DNA of 64,000 nt from Struthio camelus. Its lineage: Eukaryota; Chordata; Aves; Struthioniformes; Struthionidae. This document shows, piece after piece, positions 9,020 to 22,400 of this stretch. A model generated the notes under the pieces. That model was not told the DNA's origin, made no database searches, and was given only the letters and a program-made list of their open reading frames with translations. Where the stretch lies: NCBI RefSeq assembly GCF_040807025.1, contig NC_090945.1, positions 74,101,088 through 74,165,087 of the forward strand. The letters run 5' to 3'. Position 1 is the stretch's first letter. Each line of letters starts with the position of its first letter. The translations under genes were made by a program, and so were the position numbers.

Positions 9020-10227
9020 ATGTTATTTTCTGCGATAATATGCCTTTGTGTTATGTCTGGAGAAACAATAGACGTAGGCAGAGGGATGTGGCCCTCTGTC
9101 TCCGAACGACCTAATCCTTGGGTAACTATAGCCAATGCCACAGGACAGGACACTGTTTGCCTGTCTGTGCCTTCGGCTTCTAATCCTTTTCAAACTTGTC
9201 TGGTGGGTCTTCCGACAGACGGAAAAGTATATCAAGTTTGTAATGGTACCCCGGCCACCCTAACGGGCTGTAGTCGGTGGGGCGATGTTTGGGATGGTTG
9301 GACGCCCTACGTACCGGTGTTACCTGGGGGACCACAAGAAATAGAGTTATTAGGTTCTGTGCAGATGGATCAGTGTATATATTTCAATTATACAGGATGA
9401 AATTCCTCTCGAAGGGGAATCGCTGTTGTTAATGCTACTTTAGCTGTTTATCGCAACACAACTTTATGGTGTAATGTAACACTGGGAATGTATTTGCCCA
9501 ATTCTACAATGATTCTACAAAAACGACGAAATCGCACTAGACGATCTACACATCTTTTTCAAAAAGATTGCAGAGATGATTTTACCTTCTGGAACCCAGG
9601 AGAGATTATTACAGCATCCATTTTTACTCCTGGGGTCGCTGCTGCAAATGCTTTAGCAACCTTAAATAAATTAGGATGTTGGCTTGCCAAGCAAACTAAT
9701 AATACTGCAACGGCGCTGTCAGGGCTGCTTACCGATGTTGATTCTGTAAGACATGCTACACTGCAGAATCGCGCAGCTATAGATTTTTTATTATTGGCGC
9801 ACGGCCGCGGGTGTGAGATTGTGGAAGGAATGTGTTGCATGAACTTGTCAGATCACTCGGAATCTATCCACGACAGTATATTGAGACTGAAAGAGAGCGC
9901 AGCGAAGCTGAGGTTAGACGACAATGACGGGCTGGAACGATTGTTCTCAGGGTGGGGGATCACAGGGTGGTTATTAACTATTGTGAAGAGTGGCTTGTTT
10001 ATGTTATTGATGATCTTTTAGCCTGTCTGTGCCTGTTTCCCTGTCTTCTGCAATGCGTGCAACGAATGATAGATGGCGCCTTCAATCAACAAGCGTATGC
10101 AGTTTTGTTAAAACAAAAAGGGGGAGATGTTGGGGGCAATGTGCACCAGAAGACGACCAGGAGCAGCAACAAAGTATTGCCTCGGTGCCAGAAGCCCTGG
10201 GAAAGCGCGCCTAACGTGAAGACTTGA
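9020..10227 (+). pseudogene. env: env, compact SU and alpharetrovirus-like TM, disrupted
   Basis: Starts at a real ATG with a hydrophobic leader (MLFSAIICLCVMSG). SU is short, about 175 codons to a basic cleavage site KRRNRTRR (9521-9544), and is cut by TGA at 9398-9400 with the same frame continuing beyond. TM has an internal fusion peptide flanked by cysteines, an LQNRAAIDFLLLAHGRGC immunosuppressive-type segment and CX6CC at 9812-9838. These are features of alpha- and gamma-type TM and not of betaretroviral TM. A frame change occurs in the membrane-spanning segment near 10000-10020: one frame stops at 10021, and a cysteine-rich cytoplasmic-tail-like sequence continues in the next frame through the polypurine tract into the LTR, to 10227. 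Env would mediate receptor binding and fusion; this copy is broken. Confidence 0.88.
10115..10127 (+). other. polypurine tract
   Basis: AAAAAGGGGGAGA lies directly before the 3' LTR, the expected site of plus-strand priming. Confidence 0.9.
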
Positions 10228-10468
10228 GTCAGTGCCAAGACGGGCAGGTGCCCGTGAGCTATCCGAGTGCAGATATTGAAACTAGGGCAAGGACGTGAGA
10301 GAGGCAAGAGAATCTCGATGCAGAGCGCGGCTTGTAGTAACGCAGCAAAGCAACTGTAATCTGTAAACACAGCTGTATTCTCACACAATAAGGTATGTAA
10401 GAGAGGACGAAATATGAAATAAACAATCCTGCTTCACTACACGCAAGGTGCGTGCTTCAGTCCCCACA
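10128..10468 (+). repeat. 3' LTR (341 bp)
   Basis: Begins TGTTGGGGGC right after the polypurine tract and ends CCCCACA. AATAAA lies at 10418-10423. It is essentially identical to 3812-4154. Confidence 0.95.
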
Positions 10469-13400
10469 GGTTGGGCCTGTAAAATTATTTTGGACTGTGT
10501 TTTAAGCATTACAGCTATCCTTTTGTCTAGCCTTCTTCTGCTCCTCAGTTTGGCTATACCAACTAAATGCAGTAAACACCACTTGAAAGTTTATTCACAG
10601 TATTAAGAGCACAGTGTCACAAGGCACTTGAGCTGCCGTGCCTGCTGGCAGCTTGGGAAACGGCCGGCTCTGCTCGTCTCGCCACCCACCACCCCTCTGG
10701 GTTGGGTCGGATCCAGTGGCGGTGATCCAGAGCTGCACTTGCCTTGGGAACGTGGGGTCTGTCCCCATCACAGCTTTCTAACCCGGGTGAAATCTCTCCG
10801 AGTCCCGTCGCCCGCTCATGCTCTTTTCCCACGCTCTTGCCTTTTCCCTGGCACCTTACCCGCAACCGAAGACAGAGAAGCAGAGAACAGATTCCTGCCT
10901 TAAGGTGGAAATACAGCAACAAATTAGCTAACGTACTTTATAAACTGGTATATCTGTGCACGTAAGAGACTGCTTGAGAGGGAGTGTGTGTGTGCACGTG
11001 CGCAGACACGGCTGCCCTCCGTGGCAAGGGGCTGCAGCGCTGCCTCCCTGCCCCAAGGCTGCGGGAGCCCGAGCGCGACCCTCCCGTCGCTCCCGCCACA
11101 GAGCGCTTCGGCTGGGGGCCTGACTTCTGTCCGCCAGCGCTGTGACGCCGCAGCGGGACGAACAGCTGTGCGGGAGAGCAGCGGGAGGGCTGCTAACTTC
11201 CTGGATGGCCAGAGATTAATTGCAGCCCATACGTTACATTTGCAGAAATAACCGTACCTCCTTTAACAGTGACAGTAACCTTTTCTCTGCACCATCTGGG
11301 CAAGAAAACTAAGAATTACAGAAATGCACAAAATTCTTGCCAATCCAGAGCTCCCACGTTGGCCTTCCCATCACAGATGATTGCTCCATAACATTTCAGC
11401 TGTTTGAGGAACCTATACAGCTCTAACGCAGTATGTTGCTGGGGGATGACCGACGCGCAGCTCATCACCTGCACCCGCTGGCGGATCCTAGCATTGCTTC
11501 CTCACTAGTTCACCAAGCCTATAAATAAGACTTACTGTCGCTTTCCGTATTGTAAAGGGAGTTCGTTATAAACTACAGAAGTGAACTTCATATATTGCAT
11601 ATATAACAGCTAGCTGTATAAACCTTCCCCAGGCACAGACATTTAGGTGCTATCTGTTTAAACTGAACAGTTTGTATTTAATTCTCCAGAACTTATTTTT
11701 CCTTTTGCAACTTCAACACGAGCATCGAAAAGGTTTCCTCTGCCTTGCTTCGTGATATCGATCCTCACAGGAAAAAAAAATCCATTTTTTACCACTGTGT
11801 GGCACTAAACGCAGCCTTTTTATTACCCGCTGCGTCCGAAATTCTGTATATTGTCACTGAAACACAATTTAAAGAATTTCTATTCAGAGTCAAAAAAATT
11901 CAGAAGCGTTCGTGACATGATGGCAATCTCGTCTCTCAGCAAACACCGCACGTCCCGTGGAGAGCGTGGCCGTTCACCTGCAACCATCGTTTCGCCCGTC
12001 GCAGTGAAGGCTGCGGGAACCGAGCCACCGCGAGCCCACACCTTCCTCTCTCTCAGCGTAGGCTTAGCTGCACCATTGCAGTTATCTCAGTCACAATGTT
12101 TCCCTTTATTTGCAAATTGCAAATTCCTCATAAAAATCTTGTATAGCTCTAAGCACCATTGAGGTCCCTTTAAAAGACATCTTTGAAAGAGAGTAGTGGT
12201 GAACGGCTCTTGTCCTGTTAAACTAGAGCTTCACCTTGTTACTCCACTTTATCTGGCGCTGCTTAAAAAAACGTGCTCTTCAGCAGCGTGAGCTCTATAC
12301 CAGTCTGAGCAGTGCTGTCATTTCCCCCAAATTCCACCCTTCTTTCCTAGACTTCCTGCCCTGATCTCCTACATCCCCCCGGCCTCGCTCCTCCACTACC
12401 CCCTTTTGCCCCTTCTGACGGAGCGCAGGCTGGGTCTGCGCTGCAGCGCACTTCAGGACCGGGTTTACCCTCCTCACTTGCAGCTCTGCTCACGGTAGCA
12501 CAAAGCGAAGCCCTTTTTAATGCCCCCTCACCCCGCAAAACGTGAAACGACCTCGATCTGAGAACTGTGATGAGCTAAACCGTTCTCACGGTCATGGGGG
12601 AGTATCCGAGGTGGCCCTCTTGCCGCCAGCTCGAGCGGGCTGTGAACCCAGTGGGCTATCATCTTCCTTGCCCTTCCCGCAGGCCCCCTCCTGCGAGCCC
12701 GTCTGCCTGCGTTTAACTCCGTCAGGGATGTACGGCGCCCCGGTGTGTGGGGGGAGACGATCATGCCCAGGAGTACGCAGACGGGGTCCCTTTACAGCTG
12801 ACGGTTCACAAGTTGCGGTCCAGTATTTTAGCCAGAGGGAGCTGTGGACGTTCAGTGCTGCAGAAAGAGGGGGAAGAAAAGGGTTTTGTGGTTCTTTTTT
12901 TTTTCCCCTGCAGTTCTTTCAACAGCTGCAACTCAGCGATGAATATTCATTTCAGTGTAGTGCTGAAAATTCAGCGGATGACACCTCCGAGAGAAAATGA
13001 TCCAGGAATAAAAGAAATTAACATATAGCTCCCACCTTATCATATAACAAAGGTGACTTTTCAGAATGTATTACTTAACCTAAAAGCATTTCAGTAGAGT
13101 CACTTTAGATCTTTCAATCCCCTAATTTTCTTCCCCAGTATTATTAACTTTCTCCATGAACTCACAGTCTGCGCAGAACATGCTGCTTTTCCTTCCCAAG
13201 CAAGCTTTTGTAATTCAGAGTTAAAATTGCACAGGTGCTAGACCTGTTTTATACCTACCATTTAATCTTAGCTCTTAGGCCTAAGTGTATTACATAGTAT
13301 GTGATAGTTTAAGGAATAGTATAAGTCAACTTTAAAAGAAGGGAAAAAACGACATAAATAGCACCTCAGGCGTTAGGAGGTAGCAGTTGTGGGCAACACA

Positions 13401-16400
13401 TGTTCAACTTAGTTATGCTAACAAAAAATAAAAGATATGGGAAAAGACAGTTAGTAGCAAATGAAGATACGGAGAAACATCATCCGTGAGGAGATTCAGA
13501 CAACGCAAAGCTTTCCAAAGGCAGAAGTAGCAAATCAGCCAGTAGACATTTTTGTTATCTTATACAAAATAATATGACTTTGTGTTAACAACTAATACCT
13601 TCTCTAGATTAAGATACTCCAGTATTAAATTACCTTACATAGGTTGATATAATTTTATATCACTGCTGAGGAAAGGTTTCGGTGTCAAGATGATGCTCTT
13701 CTGACACTGAACTTGTGTTCATGGGGCGCTTTCCATTGCAAGTGTCCTGAATGCTTTGAAAATTAGTCTCTGATCTTGGGTAAATTTTCTTCTCTATAGC
13801 AACCTACTCATGTTCTCTGGAGTAACAATTTAGTATTTAAAAATGTAAACATTTGCATTTATAGTCCTCCTCACTTTTAGCAACCTAATCATATGCTTCA
13901 TAGTTCCGTATCTTTGTAGCACACATGCACCTCATGTTGGGCTCCTTTTTGCGTTACTGTTTGTTCATTCGTTGTACTGTGTGCTGCAAATGTAAAGTAA
14001 AATTTATTTTTCCTGTTACTATAGTTTCTCTGGAACAGATTCCCTTAATTCCCACCTCATGTCAAGGGTCAAACCTTTAAGGATGCTGCCATCAAATCAT
14101 GAAAATATGTGCAAAAGGAGCAGAAAAAAGCCTCTTCAGATCCAGGGAAGCTCATCAGCTCTTACAAATGTTACTAAATTGCCTTTTATTCCAAGGTTAG
14201 GTGATTTTCTTTTTAATAGGGCTTTTGTTTTGAGGTATATCAGTTCTCATCTTTGAGAAATGTCTTCTCAGTGTCTTGCCCGTTTCCCTACTTGTCTGCT
14301 GACACCCTCTAAATTGTTTTTCACTTGATAAGAAAAAATTGCATGTTCAATTTCAAGTAAAGCTAATTATTTTAACAATTTGCCTTACTCCAGTGTCTGC
14401 CTGCTGTACTAGTCATTTTGAACTTTCGGTGGGGTACTGTCAAGGCTCTTCAGTTTTAAAAATAACCTATTGAACTTCCATTTCTAAGCACATGTGCAGG
14501 AGACAACACGCATAATGCTGCCTAACCCTGACGACACCTATGCTCCCTTACATTGTGCTTTTACCTGACGAGCTTCCTTATTATTTTACTTTCAAGTTCA
14601 CTAGTGCTCACGGACAAAACTAAGTCACTCAGATAAGCTCAGTGTTTATTTCCTCAGTACCCCAGTCTGGGGCTCAAAACTGGATATTTTTCTCCCTGCG
14701 TCCGCCGAGCATCCCACCTAGCAAGGAGCGCTTGGCCTACACTGACAAGTTCAAGCGCTGTACAAAATTCATTTGTAGCTGCTTGTTGCTATAGAGAAGA
14801 TGGGCAGAGGTTACCTATTTTTTCTGCAACAGCCTCATGGTAAAACACTCCCATAGCAGCCGGGAAACTGTGTTGAAACCTTCCCTGAGCAGCAGCCCGC
14901 AGGCCCCAGCTGAGCGCGCTGACTAGCAGGCTCGCGGCTAGCAGCAGGCACAGGGCACTGGCCGCCTGGTGCTGCCATGGCGTAACAGCTAGCGAGGCCT
15001 GGAGAAGGGGGACAGGAAGCAGCATGTCTCCGTAGCCTCGCAGATAGCGTATTTAGCTGGCAGTGCAGCTGTATGCATCCCAGATATGCTATAAGGGCAA
15101 TTTTTGGATTTTAATCAATAACTACTTAATGCAAAATACGCAGGCAGCGTTAACTGAAATGACACTCTTTCCCAGGTGAGTCCCCAAACCACTATGCTGT
15201 GGACTTGCACTCGCTTCTACGTTCCTCTCTCCCTGGCCCACGATCTGGGCAATATGGTGACATGGCGTCAGCAGAGAAGGGGAAACCTGCTCCTCCTGCT
15301 TCTGCTTGGAGCAACCTGTCACCCTGGTAAATCAGAGACCACAACGCTCAGCCCCACCAAGGGCTGAGGACCCTCCTGGGTCAGCTAAGGAGCACCACCA
15401 GCTTTTCTTCGAGTGAGCTTTTACGTGAAAAAAGTGGACTCTTGCTCAGACACCTGGACATGAGGATCTAGGCTGCTATTTTCCAAAAGAGGCTTTGCAG
15501 CTGCAGAGCGGGTGACGTTCAGCGCTTGCCTGGTGTCCTGGGAGACGTCACCTACTGCCCAAGGCAGACTCCATGACCGACGTCCTTTCTGGCTTGGGTC
15601 CCTTTCCGAGATACCCTTCACATGTGCTGGGAGCAGAGCCCGGCTGCTTAACGCCGGTTTCTGCGTTCTGCTCTCAGAGCCACCCACCTGGAAATTAGTC
15701 ATTACAGCATCTAATTGACTATGCTTTTATACAGCTTTTTCAGGCCATTTTCCTCCCTAGATGTGTTCCATCTTTTTTTTTTTCTTTTCTAGTCAACATT
15801 TTTTACTCCTTTAGCAACCTGAAAGCCTCTGGGTCACAGCTCCATTCCAAATGCTAATCTTTGTCTGAAGGGAAAGAATACGCTACTTTTTTTTTTTAAG
15901 GGTACAGCTCTGCTGCCCTCTGACAGGTGATAAACGGGTGCATATGCCATGTTGTGCTGTAGGACTAGGCGACAGAATATTCTATAAATAAGTTTAATTC
16001 TCTCTAGTGAACCTTTCCATTACATCCAGATAAATACATTGAATTTTTTCTTTGTGATTTTATAGCTTTCTATTTAGATGCAATTGCCAATAACATTTTC
16101 TTTCATTTTATGACAGGCAGAAGTAGGTCTCTAAAGTATTAGGTAGCTATTAACTCTTACATTCAGAAAGAACAAAAGGTTCCTGAAAAGAAGTGGATAC
16201 AAAAGCTCAACAGAGATGTGCTGAGACCACCAGGAACCTTCTCTCCAGGCTGTAAGTACAAGCACAGAGAGAGCAAAGCAACCTGCAGGTCACTGCCACA
16301 GATTGTAGCCTTTCCGTGTAAAAGGGTTTAGATTTGATGAGGGCTTGAAATCCAAGGACTGTGGGTTTGCTTTGCAAGTATTTTCGTGTTCAGAAATTTA

Positions 16401-19400
16401 TTTTCCTTTAGAGCCTCAAATCCTAGTTCCCGTCCTTCTCCTTGTTTCCAAACTGCTCTGTGATTTGTCAGGGATGCTTTGACCGCGTAGGATCAGACAT
16501 GCGTGTTCTGGAAGCCACCAACACTTGATCACAAAAGCCAGCTTTCTGCTTCTGAATTCACTTCCTAACCCGTGCTAACCTCAGCTAGTTCAGCTTTCCC
16601 ATACGCTTCAAGAGATTTCATATCCACCAATGTAAGTTACTGGGTTTAAAAGGCTGCAAAGTAAAACCTGCAGAACTGGTAAAAGGCTAAAGACGCTGGG
16701 CTCTCCGTTGCTCTTTCTGCAAGCGCTAGGAAGGCCTGGCTGAAACGCGTATTCAGCCTACCATGACAAAACCCACTTCCCCTTCCCCATTGCTGGCTTC
16801 CCCAAACGAAACGGCAAGCGAAAGGCCAGGGCTGCCCTTGCAGGGGAGCTGGGCCACATCTCCTGACATCGAGGACGGGATGACGCCGGCTGTGTCCCCG
16901 GAGGACTTGGCCACCTGCAGAGCGGCCAAGGGCCCAGCCGGGGGCTCAGCCTGCACCCCTGCTGGGAGAAAGGCTAAAAAACCAGAGTGAGGTCCCTGGC
17001 CAAGGAACCATCTTCCCCTCCAAATTCCCAAGGCCTCTGCCACAAGGAACCAGGGCTAAAAGCACTTCTTTAATTCTTTAGGTCATTCCCCCATAACCCC
17101 AGCTGCAGGATGATTTTCGTCTGGTTTTGGCAGGGATAAGCACAGCTCCTGCAAACCCAGCTATGGCCTTCCAGGTCTTTCTCGAGGAGGACTCCATCTC
17201 CTTTCTCCCATGACGAGGAAATAGCGCTGGCTCACAAGCAGCCAACACATCGGTTCAGCTCTGCTAACTGCAGCCACGGGAGGGATAACAAAGGCCAGGA
17301 TAAAGCAAATGCAGCACAGCGGGGCAAAAACAAGACCTGGCAGAAAGGGCACTTACCACCAGCTGAACTGGAGCAGTATCTTTGTTTTTCCCCATATTTT
17401 TCTCCTTCTTTCCCTTCCTGTTTTCTTCCTGTTCTAATATAAAAGAGCCTTTCAGTGGAAAGAAAGCTGGCTTGTGGTTTATTCTCTAAATAACAAACTG
17501 AAGCATTTCTGTCCTGCTAAGCTCCTAAACATCAAGCAGAAGGGCTGTCCTCCTCTTGTTGCAGGAGGCTGCTGTTTTGGCTTGCCAGTTCACCAGCACA
17601 ACGCAGTCCTTGCTAGCGAGTCTTGCTCTGCTGCAGGTCAGCCCCCTCTTTCAGTCCTCTTTCAGTCCTCAGAGAACGAGCACGTCAGCAGCTCGATAGG
17701 AGCAATGTTTGCTTCCAGTTTGCTCAGGCTATGCCCAATTATTTTATTAATGTTTAGATAAAACAAAGCTGTGCTTTAGGTTTGGCTTTGCAGTCCTCCC
17801 GGTTTTAGAGCAGCAAAAAATGAAGCACAGTAGTGTTAGCTTTCTTTCTGTGGGACACGGTGGAAGTACAGGCTTTACTGCGGAAGTATAGGCTGAAGCC
17901 AGTCGTCTGCAGAGCTCAGCACTGATGAGAGCAGAATAGCACATTATTTTCCTGATACTTTTGAATAGGGAAGGATATTTCTTAAAGATTTGGTTCAAGA
18001 ATCTTAAATGTCTGTTTAACAGACAGTACCTTTGGGACAATGAGTGTGGTGCTGCACTTTACCAAGCAAGTCCAGGGTACATTTGGCTCTTCTCCTGCCA
18101 CCCTCCCTTTATATATAAACTGAAGTTTATATATATTTGTGTTGCAGATGCTCTATATGGGGAAATTAGAATAGCTCTCTCTTATTACGCAGTAGCACCT
18201 AAAACTGTCATTTCTGAATCTTGGCTTAGGGTCCAAGATAGCCTCAGGCATTGTCATAGGCAATAAATGAAAAGTCCCTGGAATTAAAACTGTCACTACC
18301 TTTTTTTCCTTGCTTCTTTTATTTAAAGTGAGGTGAACCCCCTAAAGTGTTCCAAATCTCAGAGAGTATTTAAGTTATTGCCAAGGTTTTGTAGAAGAAG
18401 AGAGCAAAATTGTCAAAAAATATCCTTCTCAGAAAGTCTGGACGAGTCTTGGTAAATATTTGACTCCTGCCCGGAAGATGATCTGAGCCTAAAGGCAAAA
18501 CTCCAACTTATTCAAGCACAGTTAGGATACAAGTTGGCTCTGCATTCATGGGGATATCACAGTCCATTTTATTTGAGAACCAAATCCTTTTTGCACCAAC
18601 AATTTCAGTCATTCTCCTCCAAAGCTATTCACTTCTTCTTAACTGAAAGTAAAATCCAGTTTATCATCTTTCTTCTGTGAAGCCCATCCACAATTGCGTG
18701 GTAATTGCGTGTGCTTCATAAAATCCTGATCAAGGCTGCAAGCCCCCAAAACAGGGAGGGGAGACAAGCATCATCCCCCTCATCCGCCTCACAGACCTTG
18801 AGGGCTGGACAAGACAATAAGAAGAGGAGGTAACTGCACCTAGGTTTCTGCTATTGCAAAACCTAATTTCAGCCACTTTAATACTTTGCCTCTTAGAGAC
18901 GAAAAAAATCCAATATATGTGCTTGGAAATGCTTTCTGTAGAAGGAATTAAGATGATGTCCTGTGCCCGCTATGGGCTGGCCCTGTGACCACAGCAAGGC
19001 TTGGCAGCGCTGCACGCTGTCGTCCCTGCCACAAGCTTCTCTGTAACTCGAGAAAGTCATCTTTAAACCAAAGGTTTTGATGGAGGCCACTGGCTGCTGG
19101 GTTGTGTACTAGTGTTGTGACCGGTGCCATTTTTTAAATCTCCTTTGAGAAACTGATCTTCCAATAAATATAAAATAAATCAAACAATGATTAGTATATT
19201 TACTGTTCAGTGGTGCCTATTGCTGTATTTCCTCTACATTTTTTAAAAGGATTTGGGCTTCATATAGCACTGAAAAAAGTAAGATAGAAAATTGTTTTTT
19301 CGTACTGCCTGGGGAAGGCTAATAGGTCTAGACACTTTGCAGTAAATACTCACCTTCCTTTGAAATTTTTCTTTTAATCTTTGAAAATGCACACAGCATT

Positions 19401-22400
19401 GATGCACAGCTAGAAAAGAATATTACAAGAAAGAATAAAGTCCAAATCTGGTAAGTATCAGGCTTTCTAACCACACGATCTCTTCAATCAGCACTAAATG
19501 TCAGTTATACCTGGGGATCAGAAGTGGTGGACCTCTTCCTCCCAGGCTAGAGGAATGCTGAGATATGGTCATCAAATAAGATGCAGACCTTGGCAGATAG
19601 ATGTGGGGATTAAGATTCTTTCAGATTGCTTTGAAAAAGCCCTAAAAAACATTTGGAAAAAGTGCTGGCTCCCAATTCCATTTGATAGCAAAGAGTACTA
19701 AGTTTTACAGCTGGTCAACAATATGGGATAACAGAAGAGGATTCATGGCAACACACAAAAGAGCCATAGAAGCTTTGTTGTAGGATGTCATTCTGTATTT
19801 TAATAGCTCCTTTGTTTCAACGTACTAGGGAAGGATAACAGCAGTGAAACGGAAAGCAATAACTGGCAATGAAAGCAAACAAGTCATCAGCCAGTGATCT
19901 CAAGTGAGAACAATATATTGGGCTTATGAAGGAAGAGAAGACAGTAAGACAGTGGGAGAGGCAGTATAAAGGAAAGAAAATACATCACTATTGCTATATT
20001 TGAAGCTGAAATTTCGAATGCTAAGGAAATACTTTTTTTGCTGCATCACCTTGAGGTAAGGCACAAAGACCCTGTTGACATTTCTTTTAGACCTTTTCTG
20101 CCCTGTTAGCTGGTGACAGTGCTTCAGGCTGCAGTACCCCATTGCAATGGACACTGGAGGTTTTAAATCATCTACAGAGTATGTCTAAATTGCTTGATGT
20201 ACCTGACTATCTGCAAAGCTCTGCAGTACCCTCAGCAAAGTCCGTCTAGCTCTGCTTTTGTCCCCAAAATATCTGTCTCACCCTTTGCCCCTCTCCTTCC
20301 CCAAAGAGGTTCTGCTTCACCCTTGTCATCACCTACCTGGTAACTACCTACCTACCTGCACCCATGCTGAGAGGGCAGTGGACAGACTCAGCCAGGGCTT
20401 AGAGGGCATACCAGGTCTGGTAGCCCAAGGAGGGAGGACAAGTACCCTGCTGTGCTCACTGCTGTGAGTGTACGGAGCTGAATGCGCCCTCCCTCCGCAA
20501 GGCAGGCTTCTACCCCTTCTGGTCTCCTCCACTCTGCCCTACGTGCTGTCTAGAGCTTACCTGCCCTCTTCCCTGAAAAGGTCTGCAGCTGAGGCTAGGA
20601 ATCACTGTAGTCCACTAGCACCCAAGAAGACAGCACATCCCCAGCAGAAGGCGGAGTGAAAGAAAGAACCCTTTTGGAGAACGTGGGGTTGAGATGGTAA
20701 TGGAACTTGGGAGGATCTCCTTTCAGGCATTAAATCAAGAGAGCAAATACACTTTCTGTGCACCAAGTTATTGCTGCCCAAATAAAACCAAATTCCTTCA
20801 TTTTCACAGGCCGTAGGCAAAGAAGCGGTAGGCACAGCCAGCAGCGAAGGATAGAAACCAGCAGTTTTGGTGTCCCACAACCAACTTTGTCCTGACGCAC
20901 CAGCTAGGAGAGGTCTCTGTTTCTTGGCCCGCCCTGGAAAATCCTGAAGGCAAACACTTCAGGATGTGTGGAGTAGGACAGGGTCTGAGATGAAGAGAGT
21001 ACTCCTGCAAAAGACAGGCAATGATAACAGGTGCATCTCTGACTTTGGCCTTCCAAAAGCCCAGGAATCAAAATTATAATTAATAGTTGTGTCAGCAGGT
21101 TTTGGCTCTACTTAACAGAACAACAACTTGCAACAAAGGCTTCAACCTTCTCTTTCTTTCCGGACTGGTTTCTGCTCTAAGATCAGGGACTATTTGCTCC
21201 GCCAGTCAGGCCACTGACCTATATGGAACAGAAAAGCTACACACAACAAAGGCCAAAGCTGAATTTCCTTTTTAAAAATAATCTAAGTTTAGAAACAATT
21301 TAGATGCTGATGTAGCCATGTGACTCCAGGAGCTGTGGAGCCTAAAGCCAGTGGTTTAATCTGTACCTGACTCTTGGCAGACCTTGCTCTGCTGCTGATT
21401 TTTCATCTACAAATCTTCGCGTAAGATGTTAATTGGTCTGAAAAGCAGAGGCATAGACAGAGGAAACCATATTTCTTAACGTGTATCTGTCTCTAAACAC
21501 AATACTTTGCATTAATTTAAAAGAGGCCTGCTCTAATTTATGCATACTGTCCAGCCCAAAGGAGGTTCCAATTCCCAACGTAGACCTCTAGACACTGTGC
21601 CGAGATGAATAAAAAATGTTAATGATCTCTCTCATTATACTTCCCTACTTGCTTACATGACTTTTAACAGATTTCATGGCTGGGATTTTCAGAATTGCTC
21701 CATGCTGGTCTAAGTCTGACCTTGGTTTTTTCCAGTGAACAAGGTATTCATTCAAAATAGATCCCAAAAAGAATATATAATTTGGGACACAGAATCGATT
21801 TTTCCCCTTAGTCTGATGGAGTAAAATCTTGCTGTTAAAACACATTATGTCAATCTCATGCCAGCGCCAAAATAATTTATCCCAGTATATACTATATTCA
21901 TCTTGTTGTTATTCATAGTGGTTTATTGGGACTACGCAAGCAAGTAGTCAACCTTCTGATTTCTTAGCTTGTATCAGGAGAGTTTAAAAGTGCAACTTCT
22001 GTCATCTTGAAGCAAAAATGCTTTACATGTGGGAAGTTACTAGGGGTCCATTTTGTGATCGAATGCATACAGCAAGATTAGTGATCATCTGTAGCTCAGC
22101 TGTTATTTTTGCTGGGTTATCAAAGCCCTGGGGAGGATTTTGTAAAGCTATTTAGCCTGAAGGAAGGGATTAAAGAGGTTTCTCCCCATGAAACATCTGT
22201 TGCAAATGTACTTTCTAATATTCAGAGCAGCATGTTAAAATTAATCTGAGAAGGGAACACTCTCTTACCCTTTCAGCAGTCATACTCTCGAGTGTCAGTC
22301 ATCCTAAGAGTCAATCCACTGCTTCTTCCCTAGCCCAAATCAGAAACTTCCCCAAACAATACACAAAAGAGGGCTTGTTTGGGTGCTGTGCACTTCAAAA

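Larger units (their letters stand above)
3812..10468 (+). mobile_element. full-length class II (beta/alpha-like) endogenous retrovirus, 6.66 kb, defective
   Basis: Order: 5' LTR, primer binding site, splice donor, gag, dUTPase-protease, RT-RNase H-integrase, env, polypurine tract, 3' LTR. dUTPase ahead of protease, the GGGAAAC frameshift site and the Lys-like primer site point to a betaretrovirus-like backbone. The transmembrane protein is alpharetrovirus-like, with a CX6CC motif. Coding regions carry several frameshifts, three in-frame stops and an RNase H deletion, so this copy cannot make complete proteins. The LTRs differ by one substitution outside their first 16 bases. No convincing target-site duplication is visible: the flanks are AAAGGT on the left and GGTTGG on the right. 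It lies about 660 bp past the S100P-like poly(A) signals in the same orientation. Confidence 0.95.

Noticed and set aside
12542-13000. 152-codon open frame
   Set aside because: Low-complexity transitions, overlapping frames on both strands and no recognisable domain or splice context.
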